From positions 1-57,796 of the forward strand of contig DESZ01000019.1 of the NCBI GenBank assembly GCA_002361485.1: DNA of 57,796 nt. The letters run 5' to 3'. The position numbers were made by a program, and so were the translations under genes. Shown in pieces: positions 17,037 to 25,114 of this stretch. Each line of letters opens with the position of its first letter. Position 1 is the first letter of the stretch. This DNA comes from Cyanobacteria bacterium UBA3301. Lineage in GTDB: Bacteria > Cyanobacteriota > Vampirovibrionia > Gastranaerophilales > Gastranaerophilaceae. The notes under the pieces are model-generated. The model did not search any database. It saw only the letters and a program-made list of their open reading frames with translations, and had not been told where the DNA came from.

Positions 17037-17558
17037 CTACGCTGCTTTTTGATCTCTAACAGCGGCAATAGCACGTGTAAGAGATGCCATAACTCCGTTG
17101 ACGCAACCAACAATACCTGAAGCAGGAGAGTTGATTGAACCAAGCATTTTTGCAAACAATTCTTCTTTTGAAGGAAGATTTGCTAATGCTTTTGTTTCAT
17201 CAGCTGATAATAATTTACCGTCTAATACCGCACCGATAATTTCACCTTTTTTTGTGGTTTCGATAAATTTCTTTACAGCTTTTGCCGGAGATACAGGGTC
17301 ATCAAATCCAAATGCCAAAGCAATAGGACCTGTCATTTTTTCTGAAATTGCTTCATAATCCGTACCTTTAACTGCGATTTTGGTTAACGTATTCTTTGTT
17401 ACCATATAATCACCGCCGTCTTTTTGAAGGTCACGTCTTAATTTTGTAATTTCTTCTACCGTTAATCCTTTGTATTCAGTAATGATGGCTACTTGAGCTT
17501 TTTCAATTTTGGATTTAATTTCGTCAATCTTTTCTGATTTAAATGCTTTTGTTGACAT
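17037..17558 (-). CDS. rplJ: 50S ribosomal protein L10
   Basis: This 173-residue protein is the base of the L7/L12 stalk, binding 23S rRNA through its N-terminal globular domain and L12 dimers through its C-terminal helix. The start VEEITKLRRDL region, the YMVTKNTL motif and PIALAFGFDDP are typical. AAAGGAG precedes the ATG. A roughly 270-nt 5' leader with the expected autoregulatory fold lies upstream. The stop codon abuts the 122-bp tandem repeat. rplK and rplA, often upstream, are not adjacent here. Confidence 0.97.
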   Translation of the reverse strand: MSTKAFKSEKIDEIKSKIEKAQVAIITEYKGLTVEEITKLRRDLQKDGGDYMVTKNTLTKIAVKGTDYEAISEKMTGPIALAFGFDDPVSPAKAVKKFIETTKKGEIIGAVLDGKLLSADETKALANLPSKEELFAKMLGSINSPASGIVGCVNGVMASLTRAIAAVRDQKAA

Positions 17559-17831
17559 TCTTTGCTCCTTTACTTTGGTTGAAGCTCTGAAGTTGAAGAG
17601 GGTTGTTTAGACTTGTAATCAGCCTGCCTACAATTCAGCTGTTCAACTATCAACTGTTCAACCGATTTATCGACCTTTATTAATCAAAAAAGACTTTGCT
17701 TTTCTGATTAAACCGCAAAATCTTATACTAAAGTCATATAAACGTTTTTAATAAGCGCTATTTACTTTCGGTATAACCTCGGTTAGCAGATAAATCAATT
17801 AAGTCTTTCGACACTAACGGTCTGCGGTCAT
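17559..17831 (-). promoter_or_regulatory. rplJ leader, probable L10-binding autoregulatory RNA
   Basis: This gap has no gene. On the minus strand it contains CTAACCGAGGTTATACC, resembling the conserved core of ribosomal L10 leaders, then a 13-bp hairpin (TTAATCAGAAAAG with CTTTTTTGATTAA) and a direct repeat of GTTGAACAG. Binding of L10-L12 to repress its own operon is known for such leaders. The assignment rests on position and core motif. Confidence 0.55.
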
Positions 17832-17837
17832 AGCTCT

Positions 17838-17865
17838 ATAATACCATAACAAATTCTAAAATCAA
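17838..17865 (-). promoter_or_regulatory. rplJ promoter
   Basis: On the minus strand TTGATT (17865-17860), a 16-bp spacer and TGg-TATTAT (17843-17838) predict a start near 17831. The -35 overlaps the -10 of the divergent gene. Confidence 0.6.
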
Positions 17866-17868
17866 GTA
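17857..17868 (+). promoter_or_regulatory. -10 element of the small membrane protein gene, leaderless type
   Basis: TAAAAT at 17857-17862 ends 6 nt before the ATG at 17869; no ribosome site is present. Confidence 0.5.
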
Positions 17869-18231
17869 ATGATTTTAAATATCTTTACAATATCACAATA
17901 TTGGCAATTTTTATTAAGTGTCGGTTTTATTATATATATGGTAGAAAAGTTACAAGTAGAAAATCCAGCTAATGCTCCTATGCATTATGGCTATAAAGAT
18001 GCGGTCGGAGTGCTTCAAGCTCCCGACAAAATACCTTCGACAACTCTTTATTCATACGCCGAAGGTAAAAAATATTATAATAAACTTGATTATGATGTTT
18101 ATGTTGAACAGAAAAAATCCACCCCAAAACGTAAAGGAACTCCTTTAGGCATAAAAATTTTACTGGGAATCGGCGTATTATTTTGCGGTTTTAAACTTAT
18201 AAAAAATGCCTTTACTAAATTACGACACTAA
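17869..18231 (+). CDS. Small unrecognised membrane protein
   Basis: The family is unknown to me. The 120-residue product has a hydrophobic N-terminal segment (about 4-23), a polar middle rich in Tyr, Lys and Pro, and a C-terminal membrane helix (about 97-113) following a basic stretch with PKRKGTP. A start at 17938 would remove the first helix. The ATG at 17869 is favoured because a TAAAAT -10 lies 6 nt upstream, as for several other genes here. It is divergent from rplJ with overlapping promoters, and its stop overlaps that of the phosphoesterase. Confidence 0.55.
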   Translation: MILNIFTISQYWQFLLSVGFIIYMVEKLQVENPANAPMHYGYKDAVGVLQAPDKIPSTTLYSYAEGKKYYNKLDYDVYVEQKKSTPKRKGTPLGIKILLGIGVLFCGFKLIKNAFTKLRH

Positions 18232-19058
18232 TTTTCAACAAGTTCAAATTCTTTTAATTGAGTATATATTATCGGGGAAAATTCTTTTGTCGTAACTATG
18301 TCTATAACTTTGTACGAATAAGGAACGGCAATCAAAGAAGGACTTGAAATATGATAAACACCATTTTTCATTGTTTCGTTGTTTACATGGAAATGTCCGG
18401 ATAGAACTGCCAAAACATTATGATGTTTTTCAAGAATTGCCTGATAGTCTTCCACTTTATATGTTCTGTGCGTTTTTAACTTACTTTCTGAGCCGACAGG
18501 ATACTCTACCGGAAAATGTTGAAAAATTATAACTGATTTCTTTTTATTTTTTGTTAGCATTTTATCAACCCATTTTAAGGTGTCTTCTTTATAGTATCCT
18601 ATTGACCCCGGGATAACTTCTTTTGCTCCGTCAACGGTTAAGAATATAAATCCGCCTTTTGAAAATTTATAGTTTCCGCTTTTTTGGAAATTGAAAGGAT
18701 TTTCAGAACGAACAATTTCATAATATCTTGTCTTAGACATATGCTTTGATTTATAAACATCATCATTACCTAACGCAATATAATATGGAACTTTTAACTT
18801 GTTAGCAATTTTTAAAAAAGTTCTCAAATTTTCTTCACTGGGTTTATTTATATTATCCCCTGTAAAGACAACGAATGATATTCCGGGAGTATTATTAATA
18901 TCTGCAACAGCAGATTTTAATACCTTTTGAGTAAATTCTGAATCCGCTGTCATGTGTACATCAGTTATTTGAACAAACTTTATATTATCAGCGTTTGCAC
19001 TTAAACCTGAAAACACCAGACTTAATATAAAAACAAATAATAAAAATATCTTTTTCAT
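18228..19058 (-). CDS. Exported calcineurin-like metallophosphoesterase
   Basis: A signal peptide (about 1-24, ending SANA-D) targets it to the periplasm. The binuclear metal motifs are in order: ITDVH, FTGDN, LGNDD, a lone His in QHFP, and SGHFH. This is the 3',5'-cyclic-nucleotide/phosphoesterase-type fold, but the substrate cannot be read from sequence. An ATG at 19064 touches the GGGAG site directly, so the ATG at 19058 is preferred, giving 276 residues. It is divergent from rqcP. Confidence 0.88.
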   Translation of the reverse strand: MKKIFLLFVFILSLVFSGLSANADNIKFVQITDVHMTADSEFTQKVLKSAVADINNTPGISFVVFTGDNINKPSEENLRTFLKIANKLKVPYYIALGNDDVYKSKHMSKTRYYEIVRSENPFNFQKSGNYKFSKGGFIFLTVDGAKEVIPGSIGYYKEDTLKWVDKMLTKNKKKSVIIFQHFPVEYPVGSESKLKTHRTYKVEDYQAILEKHHNVLAVLSGHFHVNNETMKNGVYHISSPSLIAVPYSYKVIDIVTTKEFSPIIYTQLKEFELVEN

Positions 19059-19104
19059 AAACATCTCCCTACCCGTGATTATAACATGAAATATAAATAT
19101 GTGG

Positions 19105-19117
19105 TAGAATAATAACT
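19105..19117 (+). promoter_or_regulatory. rqcP -10 element, leaderless type
   Basis: TGg-TAGAAT (hexamer 19105-19110) ends 7 nt before the ATG at 19118. Confidence 0.55.
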
Positions 19118-19363
19118 ATGCGATTAGACAAATTTTTAAAAGTTTCAAGATTAATAAAGCGAAGATCTGTTGCCAATGAAATATCAGATATGGGACGCGT
19201 ATTTATCAACGGAAATCCCTCCAAACCCGCTAAACAGATAAAAGAAGGGGATATAATTGAGATTGAATATGCAACAAGAACACTTAAAGCAAAAATTCTA
19301 AAAGTTCCTCTTGGTGCAGTACCAATACAGCAGGCTCAAGATTTATACGAAATTATTGAATAA
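19118..19363 (+). CDS. rqcP: S4-domain ribosome quality-control protein RqcP
   Basis: The 81-residue protein is a single S4 RNA-binding domain. The start MRLDKFLKVSRLIKRR and the internal GRVFINGNPSKPAKQIKEGD closely follow Bacillus RqcP (YabO). RqcP binds the 50S subunit and stabilises peptidyl-tRNA during C-terminal alanine tailing of stalled nascent chains with RqcH. HSP15 is a related alternative, but that protein has a longer C-terminal tail. There is no Shine-Dalgarno; the ATG follows an extended -10 element. smpB, the other rescue gene, lies 35 kb away with the same start style. Confidence 0.85.
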   Translation: MRLDKFLKVSRLIKRRSVANEISDMGRVFINGNPSKPAKQIKEGDIIEIEYATRTLKAKILKVPLGAVPIQQAQDLYEIIE

Positions 19364-19565
19364 TTTATTAAAATAATGTAACAATTATTCAATAATCATT
19401 AAAGTTTACAATAAATTATGCCGTCTATATGAATGTAATCAGGCTAAGCCTTTTACGGGTAGAAAGATTTGTTAAACTTTTGTAACGAAATATTTGCCCA
19501 ATGAAAATACAAATATCTCAAATACTTTATAAAAGTATAGAGAGTAATAAGACGGAGACTATAAT

Positions 19566-19874
19566 ATGAGTGGTATTAGCGGCCCTGACGGGATTAATCC
19601 TGCAAATAATGACGGCAGAAAGACACTAAAAAATGTATCTGCTTCAGCAGCAAAATTTGTAAGCTTTGGCGGTTTTCATAACCCTGTTAAAAATGCTCCT
19701 TCAGGCAATATGGAAACAAGATTAAGCCCGACTGTTTTAGAGCAATTTCAGAATCTATGCTTGAAATATTCTTCAGTTGAATTTCAGGATTATCCTGAGG
19801 ATGAACGAATTCCTCAACTTGTTATCGGAGACGATTATATAGAAGATGTTCCATCGCAAGAATGCGAAGTTTAA
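19566..19874 (+). CDS. Unrecognised 102-residue protein with FGG motif
   Basis: The family is unknown. The first half is polar and probably disordered, beginning MSGISGPDG and carrying FVSFGGF near residues 31-37. The second half (about 55-102) is mixed helix and acidic tail ending in ECEV. There is no signal or membrane segment. GACGGAG precedes the ATG, about 8 nt away. A bidirectional terminator follows at once. The motif and style are shared with the genes at 7006, 26513 and 55978. Confidence 0.6.
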   Translation: MSGISGPDGINPANNDGRKTLKNVSASAAKFVSFGGFHNPVKNAPSGNMETRLSPTVLEQFQNLCLKYSSVEFQDYPEDERIPQLVIGDDYIEDVPSQECEV

Positions 19875-19885
19875 TTTGCAAATAA

Positions 19886-19922
19886 TAAAAAAAAGACCCT
19901 TGTATATCAAGGGTCTTTTTTT
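19886..19922. terminator. Bidirectional terminator
   Basis: AAAAGACCCTTG pairs with CAAGGGTCTTTT around TATAT, with A and T runs outside. It serves the gene ending at 19874 and, leftward, rpmA. Confidence 0.9.
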
Positions 19923-19936
19923 ATCCGTTTAACCGA

Positions 19937-20191
19937 CTACGCTGAATATACAGAAACTTGTTTTCTGTCACGTCTATGCGGTTCAAATTTAACTGTTCCG
20001 TCAACCAATGCATACAAAGTATCATCAGAACCGATACCTACATTAAGTCCCGGATGAATTTTTGTTCCTCTTTGGCGAACAATGATATTTCCTGCTTTAA
20101 CAGCCTCTCCGCCGAATTTCTTAACGCCTAAACGCTTCGCTTCGGAGTCACGGCCGTTACGGGTAGATCCCATACCTTTCTTATGTGCCAT
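19937..20191 (-). CDS. rpmA: 50S ribosomal protein L27
   Basis: L27 reaches the peptidyl-transferase centre with its N-terminus. The 84-residue product begins MAHKKGMGSTRNGRDS, so it lacks the cleavable N-terminal extension of Firmicutes, and continues with the diagnostic AGNIIVRQRGTKIHPG. AAGGAG precedes the ATG. It is the last gene of the rplU-rpmA operon, 48 nt behind rplU. Confidence 0.98.
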   Translation of the reverse strand: MAHKKGMGSTRNGRDSEAKRLGVKKFGGEAVKAGNIIVRQRGTKIHPGLNVGIGSDDTLYALVDGTVKFEPHRRDRKQVSVYSA

Positions 20192-20239
20192 TTTTCATTT
20201 TCTCCTTTACTACTTCAATTATAATACCAATTCGGCAAC

Positions 20240-20596
20240 TTATTCTGCTGTTGCTTCTTCTGTTTCTTTAGCAGATTTCTTAGCAGAAGTTCTGATTTTT
20301 GAAATCATTACTCTTGTGAATTGTTGTCTGTGACCTTGTTTTTTTCTGTAACCTTTTTTAGGTCTTTGCTTGAACACGATAATCTTTTTAGCTTTATCGT
20401 GTTTTACAATTTTACCTTCTACAGAAGCTCCTGATACATAAGGTTGTCCTACTTTTGATTTTTTACCGTTTACAATCATAACGATATTATCAAAAACAAC
20501 TTTTGAATCAGCTTCGCCTTCAAGAAGTTCGATATCAACGTATCTGCCTTCTTCAACCTGATACTGTTTTCCGCCTGTTTCTACGATTGCGAACAT
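20240..20596 (-). CDS. rplU: 50S ribosomal protein L21
   Basis: The 118-residue protein contains the L21 core MFAIVETGGKQYQVEEG and the RPKKGYRKKQGHRQ signature. The last 15 residues form an Ala/Glu/Lys tail beyond the usual length of about 103. AAAGGA precedes the ATG. It opens the rplU-rpmA operon and is preceded by a structured leader. Confidence 0.98.
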   Translation of the reverse strand: MFAIVETGGKQYQVEEGRYVDIELLEGEADSKVVFDNIVMIVNGKKSKVGQPYVSGASVEGKIVKHDKAKKIIVFKQRPKKGYRKKQGHRQQFTRVMISKIRTSAKKSAKETEEATAE

Positions 20597-20745
20597 GTTT
20601 TTATCCTTTCATCTTGTGGGTTCGTAACTCTTATGCCACTTTATAAATAACGCCTGCCACACAAAGACGGCATACAACCTTACGGTAGAAACGCTATTTT
20701 AATTTCCGGCACCCGAGTTTTATAAACGATTGCCCGAGTATTACT
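20597..20745 (-). promoter_or_regulatory. rplU leader, possible L21 autoregulatory RNA
   Basis: On the minus strand this gene-free leader repeats ACTCGGG twice and includes a GC-richer hairpin region (GTATGCCGTC to GGCAGGCG). Ribosomal L21 leaders occupy this position in many bacteria. The specific fold is not checked. Confidence 0.4.
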
Positions 20746-20750
20746 TTTTT

Positions 20751-20780
20751 ATTATCATATCCTGATAATTAATTGTCAAT
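20751..20780 (-). promoter_or_regulatory. rplU-rpmA promoter
   Basis: A perfect TTGACA (20780-20775), an 18-bp spacer and GATAAT (20756-20751) form a strong promoter reading leftward. Confidence 0.65.
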
Positions 20781-20817
20781 AGGGGAATTTTTACAAGATG
20801 TTACATTTTAAAATGTA

Positions 20818-21942
20818 CTACTTAAAATAATTTGAAATTATATTCTCAATAACCTCAGCACAATGGCCATTTCCGTATGGATTTTGGGACTTTAAACGTG
20901 TTGACTCAAAAGTTTCATCCAATATATCAGAACTTTGAGAAACTATTTTATCATAATCTGCCCCTACTAAAACCGAAACCCCGGCTTCAATTCCTTCCCA
21001 TCTTTCGGTTTCATAGCGCATAACAAGTGTAGGACAGCCGAAAGTCGGTGCTTCCTCTTGAATTCCGCCCGAATCCGTCAGTATCAGTTTTGCGTGTTTC
21101 ATAAGATAAACCAAATACGGATAATCCAGCGGTTTAAAAAGATGTACATTTTCGTATTTACTTAATCTTTGTTCAACTTTATCTTTTACATTCGGATTTG
21201 GGTGAACAGGCAGAACAAAAATATGGTCATTGTATTTTGTAACCAAAGTTTCCATGGCAGATAGGATTGAGTCTAACCTTTCGCCATGGTTTTCTCTGCG
21301 GTGAACCGTAATCAATACCAAATTTTTATCAAATTCCACCTTATTATTTTTAAAGAAATCTTTAGCACCGGAAACTGCATCATCAGATAAACAAAAAAGA
21401 GCATCTGTTACGGTATTACCTGTTATATATATTTTATCTTCATCAATTCCTTCTTTTAAAAGAGCCTGTTTATTATTATTAGTCGGAGCAAAATGCAATT
21501 GAGTAACCCGTGAAGTCATTTGGCGCATAATTTCTTCAGGAAACGGTTCATATATATCATAAGAACGTAATCCGGCTTCAACATGAAATACGGGAATTTT
21601 ATTGTAAAAAGAAACCAATGCCCCGCATAAAACCGTCATTGTATCGCCCTGTACAATTGTTGCATCTATTTTATATTTTGAAAAAACTTTAGCTTCCAAC
21701 TCCGATAGAATCCTTGATTGTACTTCCGCTAATGATTGATTTGGACGCATACAGTCCAAATTTATATCTGCTTTCAATCCGAAGTATCCTAATGTTTGGT
21801 TGGATAATTCTTTTTGCTGTTCGGTATTACATATTAAAATTTCATATTTTTGCGGATATTTTTGCAATTCCAAAATGACCGGAGCAAGTTTTATTACTTC
21901 GGGACGGGTTCCAAATACAAATAAAATAACCTTTTTATCCAT
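20818..21942 (-). CDS. wecB: UDP-N-acetylglucosamine 2-epimerase (non-hydrolysing)
   Basis: WecB interconverts UDP-GlcNAc and UDP-ManNAc for surface polysaccharides. The 374-residue length is typical. FGTRPEVIKLAP opens the protein. VQGDTMT, VEAGLRS, the FPEE..R segment, ITGNTVTDAL, TVHRREN and LTDSGGIQEEAP are all present in order. No ribosome site is clear. A TATAAT lies 11 nt before the ATG, so the predicted leader is only about 5 nt. It is divergent from the glutaredoxin gene. Confidence 0.96.
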   Translation of the reverse strand: MDKKVILFVFGTRPEVIKLAPVILELQKYPQKYEILICNTEQQKELSNQTLGYFGLKADINLDCMRPNQSLAEVQSRILSELEAKVFSKYKIDATIVQGDTMTVLCGALVSFYNKIPVFHVEAGLRSYDIYEPFPEEIMRQMTSRVTQLHFAPTNNNKQALLKEGIDEDKIYITGNTVTDALFCLSDDAVSGAKDFFKNNKVEFDKNLVLITVHRRENHGERLDSILSAMETLVTKYNDHIFVLPVHPNPNVKDKVEQRLSKYENVHLFKPLDYPYLVYLMKHAKLILTDSGGIQEEAPTFGCPTLVMRYETERWEGIEAGVSVLVGADYDKIVSQSSDILDETFESTRLKSQNPYGNGHCAEVIENIISNYFK

Positions 21943-22064
21943 ACAAAAAGTCTATTATAAAAATTAAACTTTTGCAATTCGGGAGAATAAATTTTTATAT
22001 TGCCGAAATAACTGATATAAAAAAGTGTTTTCCATATAAAATATAGTTGTTTAAAGGAGGGAAA

Positions 22065-22298
22065 ATGATAGATTTATTTATTAGTGAAGCTTGTCCGTAT
22101 TGTCAAAAGGTAATGAAATATTTTGAAGAAAACAATATAGAATACAATAAAATTGATACTGCTGATGAAGATAATGTATTGCGTCTTATGACCCTTGGCG
22201 GAAAAGATCAGGTTCCGTTTTTATACAATGCGAAAACAGATGATCGATTGTATGAATCAGACGATATTATTGATTATGTAAAAAATAAGGAAATGTAA
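22065..22298 (+). CDS. Glutaredoxin-like protein
   Basis: This 77-residue thioredoxin-fold protein has the CPYC redox motif at residues 10-13 and the cis-Pro in QVPFLY. Glutaredoxins reduce disulfides or mixed glutathione disulfides, or hand electrons to partner enzymes. AGGAGG precedes the ATG at 22065; the upstream frame from 22047 is not needed. Its stop codon overlaps the start of the next gene by one base (TAATG), so the two are coupled. The pairing with a hybrid-cluster-like protein suggests a redox role for both. Confidence 0.9.
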   Translation: MIDLFISEACPYCQKVMKYFEENNIEYNKIDTADEDNVLRLMTLGGKDQVPFLYNAKTDDRLYESDDIIDYVKNKEM

Positions 22299-23866
22299 TG
22301 AATAATTTTGATATGGATGAATGTTCTTCGCGCGGAGCTTGTACCACTGCGCCAAATATTGCTGCGATGCAGGAAATAATCCTTCTTATAATACAAAAAA
22401 TTTCGTACTACAAAAGCAGATTAAAACATGCGCAAATTGAAGATTATAAATATGATAGCGAAATATTACATATAATATGTATCCTTGCTTTTATTAATGA
22501 TTACGAGGAATCTCAATTATATAGCACCATAATAAAAGCATTAGGTATAATAAACTATTTTAAAGATAAATATATAAAAAATGTTCAAAACCCGGAACCA
22601 ATCTGCGATATTCCTTTAAATAGCGATACACGCCTGCCAAAGATGATATCTTTTGGCGAATCAATATTGCGTGCCAAATATATAAAAACGCGTAATACAT
22701 ATCAAAATTTGATTGATATTCTTGTCATGGTTGCCAAAAGTGCCGCTCTTAATCTTAAGTGGCTAAATTCATTTAATTTATATTCTGAAGATACATTTTA
22801 TATTATTCTTAAAGCTTTTGATATTATAAATTGCAAAGGCTACGGTGATGAACAATCAATAAAAGACAATATTTCTTTATTGTCAGGTATCAGTTATAAC
22901 CTGCAAATAAAAATAGGGGAGGCTATTGTTAAAAGTTTCGGTAAAATATCAAAAACTTCCGTATCTTTTTCTTCTCAAAACGGCAAGGCAATACTTGTAT
23001 CAGGGAATAATTTGTATTGTTTGGAAAAACTGTTGAAAGATACTCAAGACAAAGAGATTGATATTTACACACATTCGGAACTATTAATCAGCCACGCTCT
23101 TGAAAATTTTAAAAAATATACTCATTTAAAAGCTCATTACGGAAGCAGTTTTAAAAGTCCGATTAGAGATTTCGGCACATTTCCGGGGGCAATATTATTG
23201 ACGGATAATTCTCCTCACACAACGGATTATTACTACAGAGGCAGGATATATTCTCTTGACGATATTGACAGAAAAGGTGTTATAAAACTTGAAGATACGG
23301 ATTTTTCTCAAGTAATCGATTCTGCATTAGATGCAAAAGGTTTTTCTTCAGGCAAAATTAAACAGCCAAGAGTAGTAGGGTATAACCCGGAAGAACTTTA
23401 TGATTTGTTTGAAAATATTGCTCAAAAATTAAAAAACGATGAAATTAAACGTATTTATATTGTATGGGTAAATTCGTATTCTAAAATGCAAGAGGAATAT
23501 TTTAAAAAATTATTTGATAAATTAAATGATGATGAGGTTGTAATAAGTCTTTATTATACTTCGCAAAAGTCGAATGTTTATACAATAGATATGGGGCAAA
23601 GTATTCCTTTAGGGATAAATATGTTAAATAAATTGTTTGAACTATGTCCGATTGATGAAAAGTTTATTTTTTACATAACAACTTGTGATGTAATGACGTT
23701 TTCAGACGTTATAAATGTAAAAAACATGGGGGCGAAAAATATTTATATAATGTCTTGTCCGCCTGCTATTATAAATCCGACAGTCCTTGAAACCTTCAAA
23801 ATAACGTACGATATAAAATCCTCCACGACACTCGAACAGGACATGAATGAAATAAGAACATTATAA
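22298..23866 (+). CDS. Hybrid cluster protein (Hcp) homologue lacking cluster ligands
   Basis: The 522-residue protein aligns with hydroxylamine reductase/Hcp over most of its length: ILVSGNNLYCLEKLL for ILISGHDLKDM.ELL, DIYTHSELL for DVYTHGEML, and PAIINPTVLETF near the end. Hcp holds a 4Fe-2S-2O cluster by one His, two Glu and four Cys. Here the His is Asn237, and the Cys positions are Ser305, Asn392, Thr421 and Ser435. Glu261 remains and the second Glu aligns with Asp464. Of the N-terminal four Cys only C9 and C15 remain. It should not carry the hybrid cluster. It is coupled to the glutaredoxin. Function unknown. Confidence 0.78.
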   Translation: MNNFDMDECSSRGACTTAPNIAAMQEIILLIIQKISYYKSRLKHAQIEDYKYDSEILHIICILAFINDYEESQLYSTIIKALGIINYFKDKYIKNVQNPEPICDIPLNSDTRLPKMISFGESILRAKYIKTRNTYQNLIDILVMVAKSAALNLKWLNSFNLYSEDTFYIILKAFDIINCKGYGDEQSIKDNISLLSGISYNLQIKIGEAIVKSFGKISKTSVSFSSQNGKAILVSGNNLYCLEKLLKDTQDKEIDIYTHSELLISHALENFKKYTHLKAHYGSSFKSPIRDFGTFPGAILLTDNSPHTTDYYYRGRIYSLDDIDRKGVIKLEDTDFSQVIDSALDAKGFSSGKIKQPRVVGYNPEELYDLFENIAQKLKNDEIKRIYIVWVNSYSKMQEEYFKKLFDKLNDDEVVISLYYTSQKSNVYTIDMGQSIPLGINMLNKLFELCPIDEKFIFYITTCDVMTFSDVINVKNMGAKNIYIMSCPPAIINPTVLETFKITYDIKSSTTLEQDMNEIRTL

Positions 23867-23869
23867 TTG

Positions 23870-25111
23870 CTACTTATCGCTTATATAACCGTTTATAGCG
23901 GAATACGCAGCAACATAAGGGGAAGATAAATAAATAAATCCTTTGGTATTTCCTAAACGCCCGATAAAGTTTCTGTTTTGGGTAGTCAAACAAACTTCTC
24001 CGTCTGCTAAAATTCCTGCGTGAATTCCGACACAAGGTCCGCACCCCGGAGGTAAAATGGTTGCATTAGCGTCTAAAAAGATTTCTAACAAACCTTCTTT
24101 TAATGCTTGCTTATAAACGGTTCTTGAAGCAGGACAAATTAACATTCTTACGCCATCACAAACTTTTTTACCTTTTAAAATTTTCGCAACAACACGCATA
24201 TCTTCAATTCTGCCGTTTGTACAAGTGCCGACATAAACCTGATTAACTTTTACATCATTCAATTCGCGCGCCAATTTTGTATTATCTACAGTATGCGGGC
24301 ATGATACGGTATGTTCGATTGATGAAGCATCTATTTCAATTACGCGTTCGTAATTTGCATCACCATCAGGTTTTATTTCCCTATATTTATCCCCTCTGTT
24401 GTGTTCTTCCAAATATTTTTTAGTTTTTTCATCAGGAACAAACAGTCCGCATTTCGCGCCTGCTTCTACTGCCATATTGGCAATAGTAAAGCGTTCTGAC
24501 ATTTCCATATTATCAATTGTATCGCCATGGAATTCCAAGGCTTTATATGTCGCACCGTCAGCTCCTATCATACCTATTAAATGAAGGATTAAATCTTTTG
24601 CGCAAATACCTTCTCTAAATTTACCGTTAACAACAACTTTAAATGTTTGCGGAACCTTTAACCATGTTTTTCCTAAAGCCATAGCAACCGCAACATCAGT
24701 AGAACCCATACCCGTTGCAAACGCACCCAAAGCGCCCGATGTACAAGTATGAGAATCCGCACCCACTAAAATTTCGGTGGGATTTACAAAACTTTCAATT
24801 AATCTTTGATGGCAAACTCCCGAACCTGATTCTGATAAAACAGCACCGTAATCTCTTGAAAAATCTCTTAATACGGTATGCATATTTGATAATTCTTTTC
24901 TTGGACTTGGGGATGCGTGGTCAATAAATAATATTGTACGCTCAGGATTGTTCAACTTATCTTTACCGAGTTTTTTAAATTCTTCAACAGTTAAAGGGCC
25001 TGTTCCGTCCTGTACCGCACATACGTCTACTTTTGCTATAACTAACTCACCTGCACGTACATCGTGATCGGAATGTTGTGATATTATTTTTTCAACCAAA
25101 GTTTGTCCCAT
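23870..25111 (-). CDS. leuC: 3-isopropylmalate dehydratase large subunit
   Basis: LeuC, with LeuD, isomerises 2- to 3-isopropylmalate in leucine synthesis using a 4Fe-4S cluster. Cluster cysteines lie in CTNGR and in CGPC of PPGCGPCVG. The 413-residue length and the GADSHTCTSGALG motif fit the homoaconitase-like LeuC subfamily. The ribosome site (AGAGGGAT) lies inside the end of waaA, only 3 nt upstream. The small subunit leuD is 22 kb away rather than adjacent. Confidence 0.95.
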   Translation of the reverse strand: MGQTLVEKIISQHSDHDVRAGELVIAKVDVCAVQDGTGPLTVEEFKKLGKDKLNNPERTILFIDHASPSPRKELSNMHTVLRDFSRDYGAVLSESGSGVCHQRLIESFVNPTEILVGADSHTCTSGALGAFATGMGSTDVAVAMALGKTWLKVPQTFKVVVNGKFREGICAKDLILHLIGMIGADGATYKALEFHGDTIDNMEMSERFTIANMAVEAGAKCGLFVPDEKTKKYLEEHNRGDKYREIKPDGDANYERVIEIDASSIEHTVSCPHTVDNTKLARELNDVKVNQVYVGTCTNGRIEDMRVVAKILKGKKVCDGVRMLICPASRTVYKQALKEGLLEIFLDANATILPPGCGPCVGIHAGILADGEVCLTTQNRNFIGRLGNTKGFIYLSSPYVAAYSAINGYISDK

Positions 25112-25114
25112 TTT

